64,000 nt of DNA from Clostridium sp. (GTDB taxonomy: Bacteria; Bacteroidota; Bacteroidia; Bacteroidales; Bacteroidaceae). This document shows positions 25,941-35,275 of this stretch, piece by piece. The number at the start of each line of letters is the position of its first letter. Within the stretch, counting starts at the first letter, position 1. The translations under genes were made by a program, and so were the position numbers. Location of the stretch: assembly GCA_023663705.1 (NCBI GenBank), contig JAMPGY010000010.1, positions 1 through 64,000 on the forward strand. The letters run 5' to 3'. A model generated the notes under the pieces. The model worked only from the letters and a program-made list of their open reading frames with translations. It searched no databases and was not told where the DNA came from.

Positions 25941-26840
25941 ATGACACAGCATGTGAATATTATCAACACGGTGGACCAGTACAACCGTATGTATGGCGTG
26001 GAGACCCGCCATCCGCTCATCACGGTGGTGGACGTGAAGGACTATGAACCTGTGGAACTGAGCGTCGTGGCTCGCTACGGACTCTACGCCGTGTTTTTCA
26101 AGCAGGGCAAGGGATGTACGTTGCGCTACGGGCGCGAGATCTACGACTATCAGGCGGGGAGCATCGTGTGTTTCGCTCCGGGGCAGACGGTGAGTGTGGA
26201 ATATCTGCCGGGCGAGACGATGAACTGGAAGGCTCTGCTGTTCCACCCCGACCTGCTCTTCGACACCACGCTGGCCGGCCGTATGGCGCAGTACACCTAT
26301 TTCGGTTACGCCCAGCGGGAGGCATTGCATGTGTCGGACGAGGAACGGCGCATTCTGGAAGACACGCTCGGCCACATCAGCAACGAGATGTCACATGCCG
26401 TGGACAAGCATTCGCAGCAGTTGCTCGCCGTGTATGTGCAGTTGATACTCGACTATTGCCTGCGCTTCTATGACCGTCAGTTCGTCACGCGACACAAGGA
26501 GAACAGCAAGCTCATCCGTCGCTTCGAACAGTTGGTGGACGACTTCCTGGACAGTGACCGGCCTCTCGCCGAGGGGCGTCCGTCGGTGGCTTGGTGTGCC
26601 GGCGAACTGTGCCTGTCGCCTAATTATTTCGGCGATCTGGTGCGCAAGGAACTGGGCGGTTCGGCCAAGGACTTTATCACGCGCAAGGTGATTGAGCGTG
26701 CCAAGCGCGATCTGCGTTCCGACGAGTTGTCCATCGGGCAGATTGCCGACCGGCTGGGCTTCAGCAGTGTCAGTCATTTCACCCGCCTGTTCAAGAGTCA
26801 GACGGGACAGACGCCCACGGAATACCGGGCGGGAGCCTGA
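25941..26840 (+). CDS. AraC-family transcriptional regulator
   Basis: 299 residues. The N-terminal half is a cupin-like sensor domain (about 30-120). The C-terminal half (about 190-297) carries two helix-turn-helix motifs, ending IGQIADRLGFSSVSHFTRLF and TGQTPTEYR, the family signature. It lies between the hydrolase and the reductase genes and probably regulates them; the inducer is unknown. No operator can be assigned by eye. Confidence 0.95.
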   Translation: MTQHVNIINTVDQYNRMYGVETRHPLITVVDVKDYEPVELSVVARYGLYAVFFKQGKGCTLRYGREIYDYQAGSIVCFAPGQTVSVEYLPGETMNWKALLFHPDLLFDTTLAGRMAQYTYFGYAQREALHVSDEERRILEDTLGHISNEMSHAVDKHSQQLLAVYVQLILDYCLRFYDRQFVTRHKENSKLIRRFEQLVDDFLDSDRPLAEGRPSVAWCAGELCLSPNYFGDLVRKELGGSAKDFITRKVIERAKRDLRSDELSIGQIADRLGFSSVSHFTRLFKSQTGQTPTEYRAGA

Positions 26841-26870
26841 GTGCCCCCAATCCTATAAACACAATATCCT

Positions 26871-27410
26871 ATGATGAAAAAAGTAGTAGTTCTATCCACC
26901 AGTCTGCGACGGGGCTCCAACAGCGAGTTGTTGGCCGACCGTTTTGCCGAGGGTGCGCGCGCTGTCGGCCACGAGGTGGAGAAAGTCAGTCTGGCGGGCA
27001 AGGACATCCGTTTTTGTCGGGGCTGCATGGCCTGTCAGAAACTGGGCCGCTGTGTCATTGCCGATGATGTGAACGACATCATGGGGCGTGTGGTGGAGGC
27101 CGACGTGGTGGTGTGGGCCACTCCTATTTATTATTATGAGATGGCCGGCCAGATGAAGACGCTCATCGACCGCATGAACGCCATGTATGCGCTCGACTAT
27201 AAGTTTCGCGAGGTGTACATGCTATCCACCGCCGCCGAGGACGAACCGGAGGTGCCGGCCCGTGCCGAAGCCGGACTGACAGGCTGGACAGACTGCTATC
27301 CCAAGTGTCGGCTGGCAGGCACGCTGTTTTGCGGCGGCGTCAACGAGGCGCACGAGATTGAGGGACATCCCCGTCTGCAGGAGGCCTACGAGATGGGGCG
27401 CGGCGTGTAG
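26871..27410 (+). CDS. NAD(P)H-dependent FMN oxidoreductase, flavodoxin fold
   Basis: 179 residues. The phosphate-binding loop STSLRRGSNSE near the N-terminus and ATPIYYYEMAGQMKTLIDR in the middle are typical of the NADPH-dependent FMN reductase family. The segment CRGCMACQKLGRC has four cysteines, common in this iron-sulfur-flavoprotein-like branch. It likely reduces quinones, nitro compounds or similar electrophiles. Last gene of the group with the hydrolase and AraC regulator. Start may be 26871 or the next ATG at 26874. Confidence 0.88.
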   Translation: MMKKVVVLSTSLRRGSNSELLADRFAEGARAVGHEVEKVSLAGKDIRFCRGCMACQKLGRCVIADDVNDIMGRVVEADVVVWATPIYYYEMAGQMKTLIDRMNAMYALDYKFREVYMLSTAAEDEPEVPARAEAGLTGWTDCYPKCRLAGTLFCGGVNEAHEIEGHPRLQEAYEMGRGV

Positions 27411-27440
27411 CGCCCAAGCCCGAGCCATAAACCGCATGAG

Positions 27441-28511
27441 TCATCCTCTTTTGCTCCGGGGCTTTCCTCCGTGCTTCTTCTTCACCTTCACGGGAGCCAC
27501 ACCGGTGTGGGTGGGCTGCACGGGGCATATGGTACCGTCGGGATTGAAAAACATGCGGTCGATGCACACTTCGCGGTGGTAGCCGGGGCCTTTACCGCTC
27601 TTCATGTAATGTTTGTTGATGCGGTGGTACACCATGTACCAGTCATCGGTGCCGGGTATCTGGAGCACGGCGTTGTGGGCCGTGCCGTATATCTCGTCTT
27701 CGGGGCGCTGGATGAGTATCACCGGTTGGGTGGCCACAGTGATGGGGCCCAGTGGCGAGGTAGAGGTGCCGTAGGCCACGTGGTAGTTGGGAGATCCCGT
27801 GTCGTCCACGCTCCACAGGAAGTAGTAGAGGCCGTTGCGGTAGAACACGTAGGGAGCCTCGCGGTAGGCGTGATCCTGCAGCGACCCGCCTTGCGGCGTC
27901 ATCAGTTTCACGGTCTCCGGTTTCACGCCCAGCATGTCGTCGTCCAATTCGGCGCCAGCCATATAACCGTTGCCCCAGTAGAGATAGTTCTTCCCGCTCA
28001 CGGGATCCTCAAACACGTCCACGTCTATCTGCTGTCCGTGACGCTGCCCCTCGGGGAGCTTGTCCACGATGGGGTGTCCGGCGTCGGTGAACGGCCCGGT
28101 GGGATGGTCGGCCGTGGCCACGCCGATGGCTTTACCCAAGGGCGTGTTGCCGCTGTAGTAGAAGAAATACTTGTAGCCCGTGGCGGTCTTCTTCTCGATG
28201 ATGCAGGGCGCCCAGGCGTTGCCGTCCGACCAACTCACCTGGTCGGTGCCCAAGTCGAGCATGATGCCCTCGTGGCGCCAGTCGGTCAGGTCCTTCGAAC
28301 TGAACACGGTGAAATAGTAGCCGCCCCATCCGGGTGCACCGTCGGTGGTGGAATAGAGATAGAAACGGTTGGTCTGCCGGGCATATAGAATTTCGGGATC
28401 GGCGTGAAATTCGGGTAGTACGGGATTGCCGTCGGACGGTCTCTGTGCGTTGCCAAACAAACTGTGGCCCAGGCATGCGGCCAGCAGTATTCGTCTCAGT
28501 GTAGTCTTCAT
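27441..28511 (-). CDS. GH43 family glycoside hydrolase
   Basis: 356 residues with a signal peptide (about 1-22). The five-bladed propeller of GH43 is indicated by the three carboxylates: D38 in HADPE (general base), D163 in IDVDVFEDP (pKa modulator) and E217 in YREAPYV (general acid). Family members are arabinofuranosidases, xylosidases or galactosidases; the substrate cannot be told here. The C-terminal 14 residues are strikingly basic (KVKKKHGGKPRSKRG), with no sorting tail, so it is probably periplasmic rather than T9SS cargo. It lies 51 bases downstream of aroB. Confidence 0.9.
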   Translation of the reverse strand: MKTTLRRILLAACLGHSLFGNAQRPSDGNPVLPEFHADPEILYARQTNRFYLYSTTDGAPGWGGYYFTVFSSKDLTDWRHEGIMLDLGTDQVSWSDGNAWAPCIIEKKTATGYKYFFYYSGNTPLGKAIGVATADHPTGPFTDAGHPIVDKLPEGQRHGQQIDVDVFEDPVSGKNYLYWGNGYMAGAELDDDMLGVKPETVKLMTPQGGSLQDHAYREAPYVFYRNGLYYFLWSVDDTGSPNYHVAYGTSTSPLGPITVATQPVILIQRPEDEIYGTAHNAVLQIPGTDDWYMVYHRINKHYMKSGKGPGYHREVCIDRMFFNPDGTICPVQPTHTGVAPVKVKKKHGGKPRSKRG

Positions 28512-28562
28512 ATTGTCGGTTTATTGTGTGTTTCGGTGAATGTGGTCAGCATCGGACGTTGG

Positions 28563-29621
28563 CTATCCGTTGGTTTCCCGCAGGAAGTCCAGTGCCTCGA
28601 ATATCTCCTCCCGGGTGGCATGCCGGTTGATGCGTATGTCGCCGATGCCTCCCAGCAGGGTGAAGTTGATGTTTCCGGCGGTGTTCTTCTTGTCGTGTGT
28701 CATCAGTTCGTGGAGGCGGTCATACTGTTTGCAGTCGAAGTCGAATGTTCCGTAGTTATCGCGTATGAATTGTTGGGTCTGACGCAATTTATCGGCGGGG
28801 AATCCAGTCTTCATGTAGCTCAGATACAGCTCGCATACCAATCCCCAGGCCACGGCATATCCGTGAAGTACGGGACGCTGCTCGGCCAGTGCGAGGCTCT
28901 CGAAGGCATGCCCCACGGTATGCCCCAGGTTCAAAGCCTTGCGTATGCCCTGCTCCAGGGGATCGGTGTCCACGATGTGCTCTTTCACGGCCACGCTGGT
29001 GGCTACCAGTTGTTGCAGATGCGGAAGATCGATGTGCCCGAGATTGAAGTTCATCAGTTCGGCCCAATGCTCCTCGTTGCTTATCAGGCCGTGTTTCAGC
29101 ATCTCGGCATAGCCGGAACACAGGTTCTCGCGGTCCAGGGTATGGAGAAATTGTGTGTCTATCAGCACGGAGGATGCCGTGTTGAACACGCCTATCTCAT
29201 TTTTCAGACCGTTGAAGTTGATGCCGGTCTTGCCGCCTACCGAGGCATCCACCATGGCCAGCAGCGTGGTGGGGATGTTCAGAAAAGTGATGCCCCGTTT
29301 GAAAGTGGAGGCGGCAAATCCTCCCAGGTCGGTCACCATGCCGCCGCCCAGGTTAATCATCAGGGAGTGGCGCGTGGCTCCGTGGCACTGCAGTTCCTTC
29401 CACACGAAAGCCAAGGTTTCGGGTGTTTTGTGTTCATCGCCGGGGGCAATCACAATGTGATGCGCCTCGCGGAGGCTGCCGAACGATTGCAGGCACGGCC
29501 AGCAAAGGGCTTGCGTGGTTTCGTCGGTGAGCACAAACAGTTTGTCGTGCGGGCTGTTGTGGAGGGCCTGTTCCAATTCCGTCTCCAGATGCCGGGGAAA
29601 GATTACAGATTGCTTGTTCAT
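28563..29621 (-). CDS. aroB: 3-dehydroquinate synthase
   Basis: 352 residues, the second step of the shikimate pathway, NAD- and metal-dependent. Visible are GGGMVTDLGGFAASTFKRG (nucleotide loop), PTTLLAMVDASVGGKTGIN, and LGHTVGHAFE with a metal-binding histidine. ATG at 29621 gives the family start; the open frame upstream to 29825 is outside the conserved protein. A TATCTTTG box (complement of 29646-29653) is a likely -7 element, with no clear -33. Confidence 0.96.
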   Translation of the reverse strand: MNKQSVIFPRHLETELEQALHNSPHDKLFVLTDETTQALCWPCLQSFGSLREAHHIVIAPGDEHKTPETLAFVWKELQCHGATRHSLMINLGGGMVTDLGGFAASTFKRGITFLNIPTTLLAMVDASVGGKTGINFNGLKNEIGVFNTASSVLIDTQFLHTLDRENLCSGYAEMLKHGLISNEEHWAELMNFNLGHIDLPHLQQLVATSVAVKEHIVDTDPLEQGIRKALNLGHTVGHAFESLALAEQRPVLHGYAVAWGLVCELYLSYMKTGFPADKLRQTQQFIRDNYGTFDFDCKQYDRLHELMTHDKKNTAGNINFTLLGGIGDIRINRHATREEIFEALDFLRETNG

Positions 29622-29908
29622 GGCTGGTTTTATACGATTGTGGGACAAAGATACGCTTTTCGTGACACAATGTAGTCGGTCGGGGGTGTTTTTTGGAGAA
29701 ATAATGAAGCAGACGGGCACCGGATGGGGAAGCTGGGAACCGGCTTTCGTGTGGAATTCCTGCAGGGGTATGCAAAATTGTTGTACCTTTGCATCGCATG
29801 AACAGATACACAAACACCACTTCACTTGTTAAAGAAACATAATGAATTAAACCAAGGACGGTTTTGTCGTGTCTGAAAATAATTGGAAAATACAAAACAA
29901 TATACTGC

Positions 29909-32884
29909 ATGAAAAGAATTGGATGGCTGCTGTGCTTGCTGTGGCTGACATCGGTGCAACTGATGGCGCAGAAGATAACGGTGAGCGGAGTCGTGAGAGA
30001 GAAAGGTACGGATGAGTATGTGATTGCCGCCACTGTGGTGCTGCTGAAACCGGACAGCACGATGGCCTGCGGTGTGAGTACGGGAATGGACGGCAAGTTT
30101 ACCCTGCCGGCCGTGAAGGCGGGCAATTATATCCTGAAACTGTCTTTCGTGGGCATGAAGACGCAGACCCGCAACCTCAAGCTCACCAAGGACAAACCGA
30201 AGGTAGATGTGGGGACGCTGGAACTGGAGTCGGACGCCCTGTTGCTGAAAGGAACGGAGGTGACCGCACGCGTGGCCAAGGTGGAGATGAAGGAAGACAC
30301 GTTTGTCTACAACAGTGCCGCCTACCGTCTGCCCGAAGGCTCCGCGCTGGAGGAACTGGTGAAGAAATTGCCCGGAGCGGAAGTGGGCGAGGACGGAAGC
30401 ATCAAGATCAACGGAAAGGAAGTGAAAAAGATTATGGTGGACGGCAAGGAATTCTTCAACAACGACACCAAGATGGCCATGAAGAATCTGCCTACGACCA
30501 TGGTGGACAAGATAAAGGCTTACGACCGCAAAAGCGATTACGCCCGTCTGACGGGAATCGATGACGGCGAGGAGGAAACTGTGCTCGACCTGTCGGTGAA
30601 AAAAGAGATGAAACAGGGGTGGATTGTGAACACCGACGTGGGGTATGGTACGGAGAGCCGCTATACGGCCAAGGGTATGATGGCCCGATTTTCCGACCGT
30701 TATCAGGTGTCGGTGATGGGATCGGCCAACAATATCAACGATAAAGGATTCCCGGGGGGAGGTTTCAGGGGATTCGGCGGCGGAGGCGGCGGTGGACTGG
30801 TGGCCAGCAAGATGGCCGGTGCCAACTTTTCGTGGGAGAATGAAAAGAAGGAGCGCGAGGCCGGACATGTGGAACTGGGAGGTAATATCCGATATTCCCA
30901 TTCCAATACCGATGCGGAGACCAGGACAAACTCACAGACGTTTCTCACCGGAAGCTCTGCCAGCTCGTATGCCAACAGCCGGAACACTTCGCTGAGCGGT
31001 GCCACCAATGTGGGAGCCAACTTTAAGGTGGAGTGGGCTATCGACTCCATGACCACCGTGATGTTCCGTCCCAACATTTCTTTCTCGCGTTCCGACAGCC
31101 GTTCCGGAAATCGGTCGGTGACTTTTAACGACGATCCCTATCGTTTCCTGACCGATCCGTTGAACGAATGGAGCAGTCTGACGGACAATAGTGTGGTGAA
31201 CACCAACAGTCGGGAGGCACTGTCGGACGGGCGGAACCGCTCGGTGGACGGAACCCTGTCGGTTAACCGTCGCCTCAACAAGCCCGGACGTAACATCAAC
31301 ATGTGGCTGAGTGCAGGATGGGCAGACAGCGAAAAGACCTCCTTCAGTCGTTCGGTGGTTGATTATAAGCTGGAAGGCCGGAAGGATTACATCCATCAGT
31401 ATAGTTTGAATCCATCGGAAAACTATAATTACCGGGCGCGCGTGAGCTACAGCGAGCCCTTGTTCAAGGGGGCCAACCTGCAGTTCAGTTATAGTTACCA
31501 ATACCGTTTCTCCGACTCCGACCGCTCGATGTATTCGCTGGAGTCGTTGATGGAGCAGGGGCTGGTGGATGAGTCTACCCTGCTGGGCTGGCCGCTGGCT
31601 TATGTGCCGGGATCGGATTGGCTGGATCTGGCCAAGAACTGGGAGAACAGTCAGTATGCCACCTATCGCGAGCATAATCAGGATGCCAACGTGATGTTCC
31701 GCTTCAACAAGAACGATGTCCGTCTGAACGCCGGTGTGTCGTTGCAGCCTCAGATCACCTATATGGATTACCAGAAGGGAGCCATCGATACCACGGTCAC
31801 CCGCCGGGTATTCAACTGGGCACCGCGTGTCGATCTGCGTTATAAGATTTCTAACTCGAGCCAGTTGCGGTTGCGCTACAACGGTCGGGCTTCGCAACCC
31901 TCCATGACCGACTTGCTGGATGTGACCGACGACAGCGATCCGCTGAACATCTCCAAGGGTAACCCCGGGCTGAAACCGTCGTGGACAAACAGCATGAATC
32001 TGTTTTACAACAACTATATCACGGAGAAGCAGATGGGATGGATGGTACATGCCAATGCCAGCATGACCAACAACAGCATCAGCACTGCGGTGTGGTATGA
32101 CGAGACGACCGGTGCACGCATCAGCCAGCCGCAGAACATCAACGGCAACTGGAACACCAATGCGGCTTTGATGTTCAACTCGGCCATGGGAGCCAAGAAA
32201 TACTTCAACGTGAACACATTCACCAATCTCTCTTATACCAACTCCGTAGGCTACATCAGTTCGCAGCGCGGTCAGGTACTTGCTGATGCCTTGTCGAAAA
32301 GCGTGACGAAGAACACCAGTGTGAATGAGCGGTTGAATCTCAATTTCCGCAACGACATGATGGAGGTGGGCGTGAACGGAAATGTGGGATATCAGCATGC
32401 CCGCAACGGACTCATGGCAAATGCCAATCTGGATACTTGGAACTTCTCGTATGGTGGTAATCTGGTGCTCAACATGCCCTGGGGTATGAACCTGTCCACC
32501 GACATCGGTCAGGAAAGCCGTCGCGGATATGACGATGCCACGATGAACACCAACGAACTGATCTGGAATGCACAGCTCTCGCAGAGTTTCCTGAAGGGCA
32601 AGGCTGCCACAGTGAGCATACAATGGTACGACATACTGCATGAGCGCAGCAACATCAGCCGTGTTATCTCGGCCACTCAGCGCAGCGACTCGTGGTCGAA
32701 TGCCATCAACAGTTATGTGATGGTTCACTTCATTTACCGTCTGAACCTGATGGGCAACAAAGAAGCCCGGAGCAAGATGAGGGGTATGGACGGTCCGGGT
32801 GGATTCGACGGTCCCGGTACAAGAGGAGCCGGCGGCGGGCGCCGGCCGGGCGGAATGCCGGGTATACCGATGCATCGGTATTAA
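29909..32884 (+). CDS. Outer-membrane TonB-receptor-like beta-barrel protein
   Basis: 991 residues. Signal peptide about 1-21 (ending MAQ). A carboxypeptidase-regulatory-like domain (about 23-105) is followed by a plug-like region with LEELVKKLPGAEV and KKIMVDGKEFF, then a long outer-membrane barrel (about 240-960). A glycine-rich loop (about 285-302) and a Gly/Arg/Pro-rich C-terminal tail (about 955-991) are unusual additions; the barrel does not end in a terminal aromatic strand but in this tail. No SusD partner is adjacent, so this is not a standard polysaccharide uptake pair. The cargo is unknown. A -7-like TACCTTTG (29784-29791) lies upstream. ATG at 29909 is the only start that gives a signal peptide. 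Confidence 0.88.
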   Translation: MKRIGWLLCLLWLTSVQLMAQKITVSGVVREKGTDEYVIAATVVLLKPDSTMACGVSTGMDGKFTLPAVKAGNYILKLSFVGMKTQTRNLKLTKDKPKVDVGTLELESDALLLKGTEVTARVAKVEMKEDTFVYNSAAYRLPEGSALEELVKKLPGAEVGEDGSIKINGKEVKKIMVDGKEFFNNDTKMAMKNLPTTMVDKIKAYDRKSDYARLTGIDDGEEETVLDLSVKKEMKQGWIVNTDVGYGTESRYTAKGMMARFSDRYQVSVMGSANNINDKGFPGGGFRGFGGGGGGGLVASKMAGANFSWENEKKEREAGHVELGGNIRYSHSNTDAETRTNSQTFLTGSSASSYANSRNTSLSGATNVGANFKVEWAIDSMTTVMFRPNISFSRSDSRSGNRSVTFNDDPYRFLTDPLNEWSSLTDNSVVNTNSREALSDGRNRSVDGTLSVNRRLNKPGRNINMWLSAGWADSEKTSFSRSVVDYKLEGRKDYIHQYSLNPSENYNYRARVSYSEPLFKGANLQFSYSYQYRFSDSDRSMYSLESLMEQGLVDESTLLGWPLAYVPGSDWLDLAKNWENSQYATYREHNQDANVMFRFNKNDVRLNAGVSLQPQITYMDYQKGAIDTTVTRRVFNWAPRVDLRYKISNSSQLRLRYNGRASQPSMTDLLDVTDDSDPLNISKGNPGLKPSWTNSMNLFYNNYITEKQMGWMVHANASMTNNSISTAVWYDETTGARISQPQNINGNWNTNAALMFNSAMGAKKYFNVNTFTNLSYTNSVGYISSQRGQVLADALSKSVTKNTSVNERLNLNFRNDMMEVGVNGNVGYQHARNGLMANANLDTWNFSYGGNLVLNMPWGMNLSTDIGQESRRGYDDATMNTNELIWNAQLSQSFLKGKAATVSIQWYDILHERSNISRVISATQRSDSWSNAINSYVMVHFIYRLNLMGNKEARSKMRGMDGPGGFDGPGTRGAGGGRRPGGMPGIPMHRY

Positions 32885-33266
32885 AAAAACAGAGATAGAA
32901 TGGGCGGACAACTGGAGGTTTGGATGGTTTCCTGGAAAAGGGGAAAGACAGGGAGATCATGAAGCTTTTCGGTTGTCCGTTTCTTTTTGTTCTCCCCGGG
33001 CGGCAATGACGGTTTGCCTGCCGTATGGTCGGTTGCAGTGGCGAAATTCCGTGTTTTTATTAAGAATCGGCATAAAAAAGATTTATGAATATGTATTTGT
33101 TTTAAATAAATCCGTAACTTTGCAACGAATTACAACACATACGACTGATTGGATGCAGGTTTTTTAGGTTAAACCCTTGTCGTTGGCAAATGGCCGTTTT
33201 AAGCGTTGATGTTTGTATTTTATATATGTTGTTGGTATTGAATATACAATAATTAATTTAATATTT
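32885..33266. other. Intergenic stretch before the repeat protein
   Basis: It holds a pair of 8-bp complementary segments (CGGACAAC near 32908 and its complement near 32973), too far apart for a typical terminator. A -7-like TAACTTTG lies at 33115-33122. If that box is used, the following gene has a leader of about 135 AT-rich bases. No gene seen. Confidence 0.45.
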
Positions 33267-35135
33267 ATGCTTATGAGAAAGTTTTACTCTATTCTCTTGA
33301 CTGTCTTGCTGGGGATGGTGTCCTACACGGCAAATGCAATCAACGTGACCCTTAATCTGGACGATCCCTCACGCGTGAACGTAAGGGTGAATTACGTGCT
33401 TCAGGAGAATCTTGTGGCCGGTGACAACTCTTTTGAGATGAATGAATATCAGTCGATTGACATTCAGGCAAAGGACGATGCATTTATCTCCGAAGTGGTC
33501 AGGACACAGGAAGGTTCGGCCGATGTCAACGAATACGTGTCCAACATGTCTTCGTGCAACCTATATGTCACCTCTTCGCTCGAAGGTGTGAAATGGACGG
33601 TGAAGACGGTTGATGCCAATGAAAGCCGCGACGGAGCGTGCCGCATTTGGGTGGACGATGCCACCAAAGTGCGGGTGCAGCGTTCCGGAACGTATACCGA
33701 GGTTGCACTTCAGGAGGGATGGAACGATGTGAGGTATATCACAGAGAAGGAACTTCCCCTGACGATAGGTCCGAACGGCTATGGGTTTGATCTCTATCAG
33801 GTGAAGGTAAATGGCGAAGTGGCTGAGCCGATGGGTTCTTCGTGGCGTCTTAGTCCGGCAAATGGCGATGAGATAGAGATCTTTGCCAACTTCCCGGATA
33901 TTGATGTGCCGGTTAAGTTTACGTATGTGGACGAAGAGGCAAAAGGCTTCATCACGGGGGTAATGGTCAACAATGAGGCTGTGGAGAACTACAATGAGGA
34001 GGGCTTTACGGTGAAGGCCGGCAGCCAACTGACAATAAGTGGTAACACGCAGGACTACAAACTCAATGCACTCACAGTGAATGGCAGCGTCGTATCTTTC
34101 TACGGCTCTTACCAGATGGCTATAACCGCAGAAACGGAAATCAACGTGGATGCCCGTAAGTATGGCAACGTGACGGCCACCCTGAATGTAGACTATCCGG
34201 AAAACATCATTGTCTACAGGGGATATTCCTACAACAATGACGTCATATCGCTTGTGGCCGGAGAAAATAAGATCGAGTTGCTCGAGACCAATGCCATGAT
34301 TTCGATTAAGCCGATGGCCGGTTGTTTCATCACTTCGGTGACCGACAACAACGGTACACAGTATTCAGCCGACTACAACGGTGGTTACAATTTGACTGTG
34401 ACAGAAGGATTGGAAGTTACTATCATCTCCGGTGCCATCGAACGGAATCTGACCGCCTTGTTCTATATCGATAATCCTGCGGTTGCATCACAGTATTTTA
34501 CGTTCCAGCGTAGCGACCGTTATTCGTATGATGGAATTGTTTCCGGTTACAATGAAATCCACTTCTACGAGGGGGATAACCCGTATCAATTGTCTTGGTA
34601 CGACACCGAATTTGCCAATGTATATAAAAACGGTGAGAGCGTGGCTCCACTGTATAGCGATAGCAAGGTCTATATGTTTACGTTGGAGGACGGTGATGTG
34701 GTGAAGGCATTCCTCACCTGCGATCCCGAAACCTATAAGGTGGCATTTGAGGTCGGAGAAGGCGTGGATGCCGATAAAGTGGCTGTGATTTGCGATCGCA
34801 TTCGGGCTGTCAAGGACTGGACGGAAGGTCTTTCTGTGCTGCAGCAGACTGAGGTGAGCGTCAAGCTTGCCGAGGGGTGCGATTATGTGGTGGCTGTGAA
34901 TGGCGAAGAAGCTGAGCTCTCGGAAGAGGGAACCGTAGTGCTGACCATTGGCGCCGATACCAAGGTGAGTGTGCAGACCAAGGCAGGAAACGGCATCCGT
35001 GAGATTGAATCGGTGACCGACAGAAATACCGATGTATATAGCCTGCAGGGCGTTCGTGTGGCTCGTAGTGCCGACATGCAGTCATTGCCTGCCGGCGTGT
35101 ATATTGTCAATGGTCAGAAGGTAATCAAGCGTTAA
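33267..35135 (+). CDS. Secreted repeat protein of unknown function with cargo-like tail
   Basis: 622 residues. Signal peptide about 1-24. The rest is a chain of about six related beta-rich modules starting near residues 25, 108, 215, 302, 394 and 489. Each follows the pattern: hydrophobic strand, Asp-Pro or similar turn, 'sLvaGeN-I' strand, then 'I-pxxGcfItsVxxNG'. The end (VYSLQGVRVARSADMQSLP, then GVYIVNGQKVIKR) is a sorting-tail-like segment, so surface attachment or release by T9SS is likely. No catalytic residues are recognisable; a binding or adhesion role is a guess. Start could be 33267 or 33273. A strong terminator follows. Confidence 0.82.
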   Translation: MLMRKFYSILLTVLLGMVSYTANAINVTLNLDDPSRVNVRVNYVLQENLVAGDNSFEMNEYQSIDIQAKDDAFISEVVRTQEGSADVNEYVSNMSSCNLYVTSSLEGVKWTVKTVDANESRDGACRIWVDDATKVRVQRSGTYTEVALQEGWNDVRYITEKELPLTIGPNGYGFDLYQVKVNGEVAEPMGSSWRLSPANGDEIEIFANFPDIDVPVKFTYVDEEAKGFITGVMVNNEAVENYNEEGFTVKAGSQLTISGNTQDYKLNALTVNGSVVSFYGSYQMAITAETEINVDARKYGNVTATLNVDYPENIIVYRGYSYNNDVISLVAGENKIELLETNAMISIKPMAGCFITSVTDNNGTQYSADYNGGYNLTVTEGLEVTIISGAIERNLTALFYIDNPAVASQYFTFQRSDRYSYDGIVSGYNEIHFYEGDNPYQLSWYDTEFANVYKNGESVAPLYSDSKVYMFTLEDGDVVKAFLTCDPETYKVAFEVGEGVDADKVAVICDRIRAVKDWTEGLSVLQQTEVSVKLAEGCDYVVAVNGEEAELSEEGTVVLTIGADTKVSVQTKAGNGIREIESVTDRNTDVYSLQGVRVARSADMQSLPAGVYIVNGQKVIKR

Positions 35136-35192
35136 TGTACACAAGCGGATGGAGTCTGTCCGGAAGGGCGGACGCCAAGTGACGATAAAAAG

Positions 35193-35236
35193 AAAAACGA
35201 CAGGGTGGCTGTAAATACGCCTCCCTGTCGTTTGTT
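35193..35236 (+). terminator. Terminator after the repeat protein gene
   Basis: A perfect 11-bp stem (35195-35205 with 35223-35233), with A-rich sequence before and TTTGTT after, 58 bases past the stop codon. It separates the repeat protein from the subtilase. Confidence 0.8.
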
Positions 35237-35275
35237 GGTGTTTCAGAAGGAACATAGAAAAATACAAAATACAAA

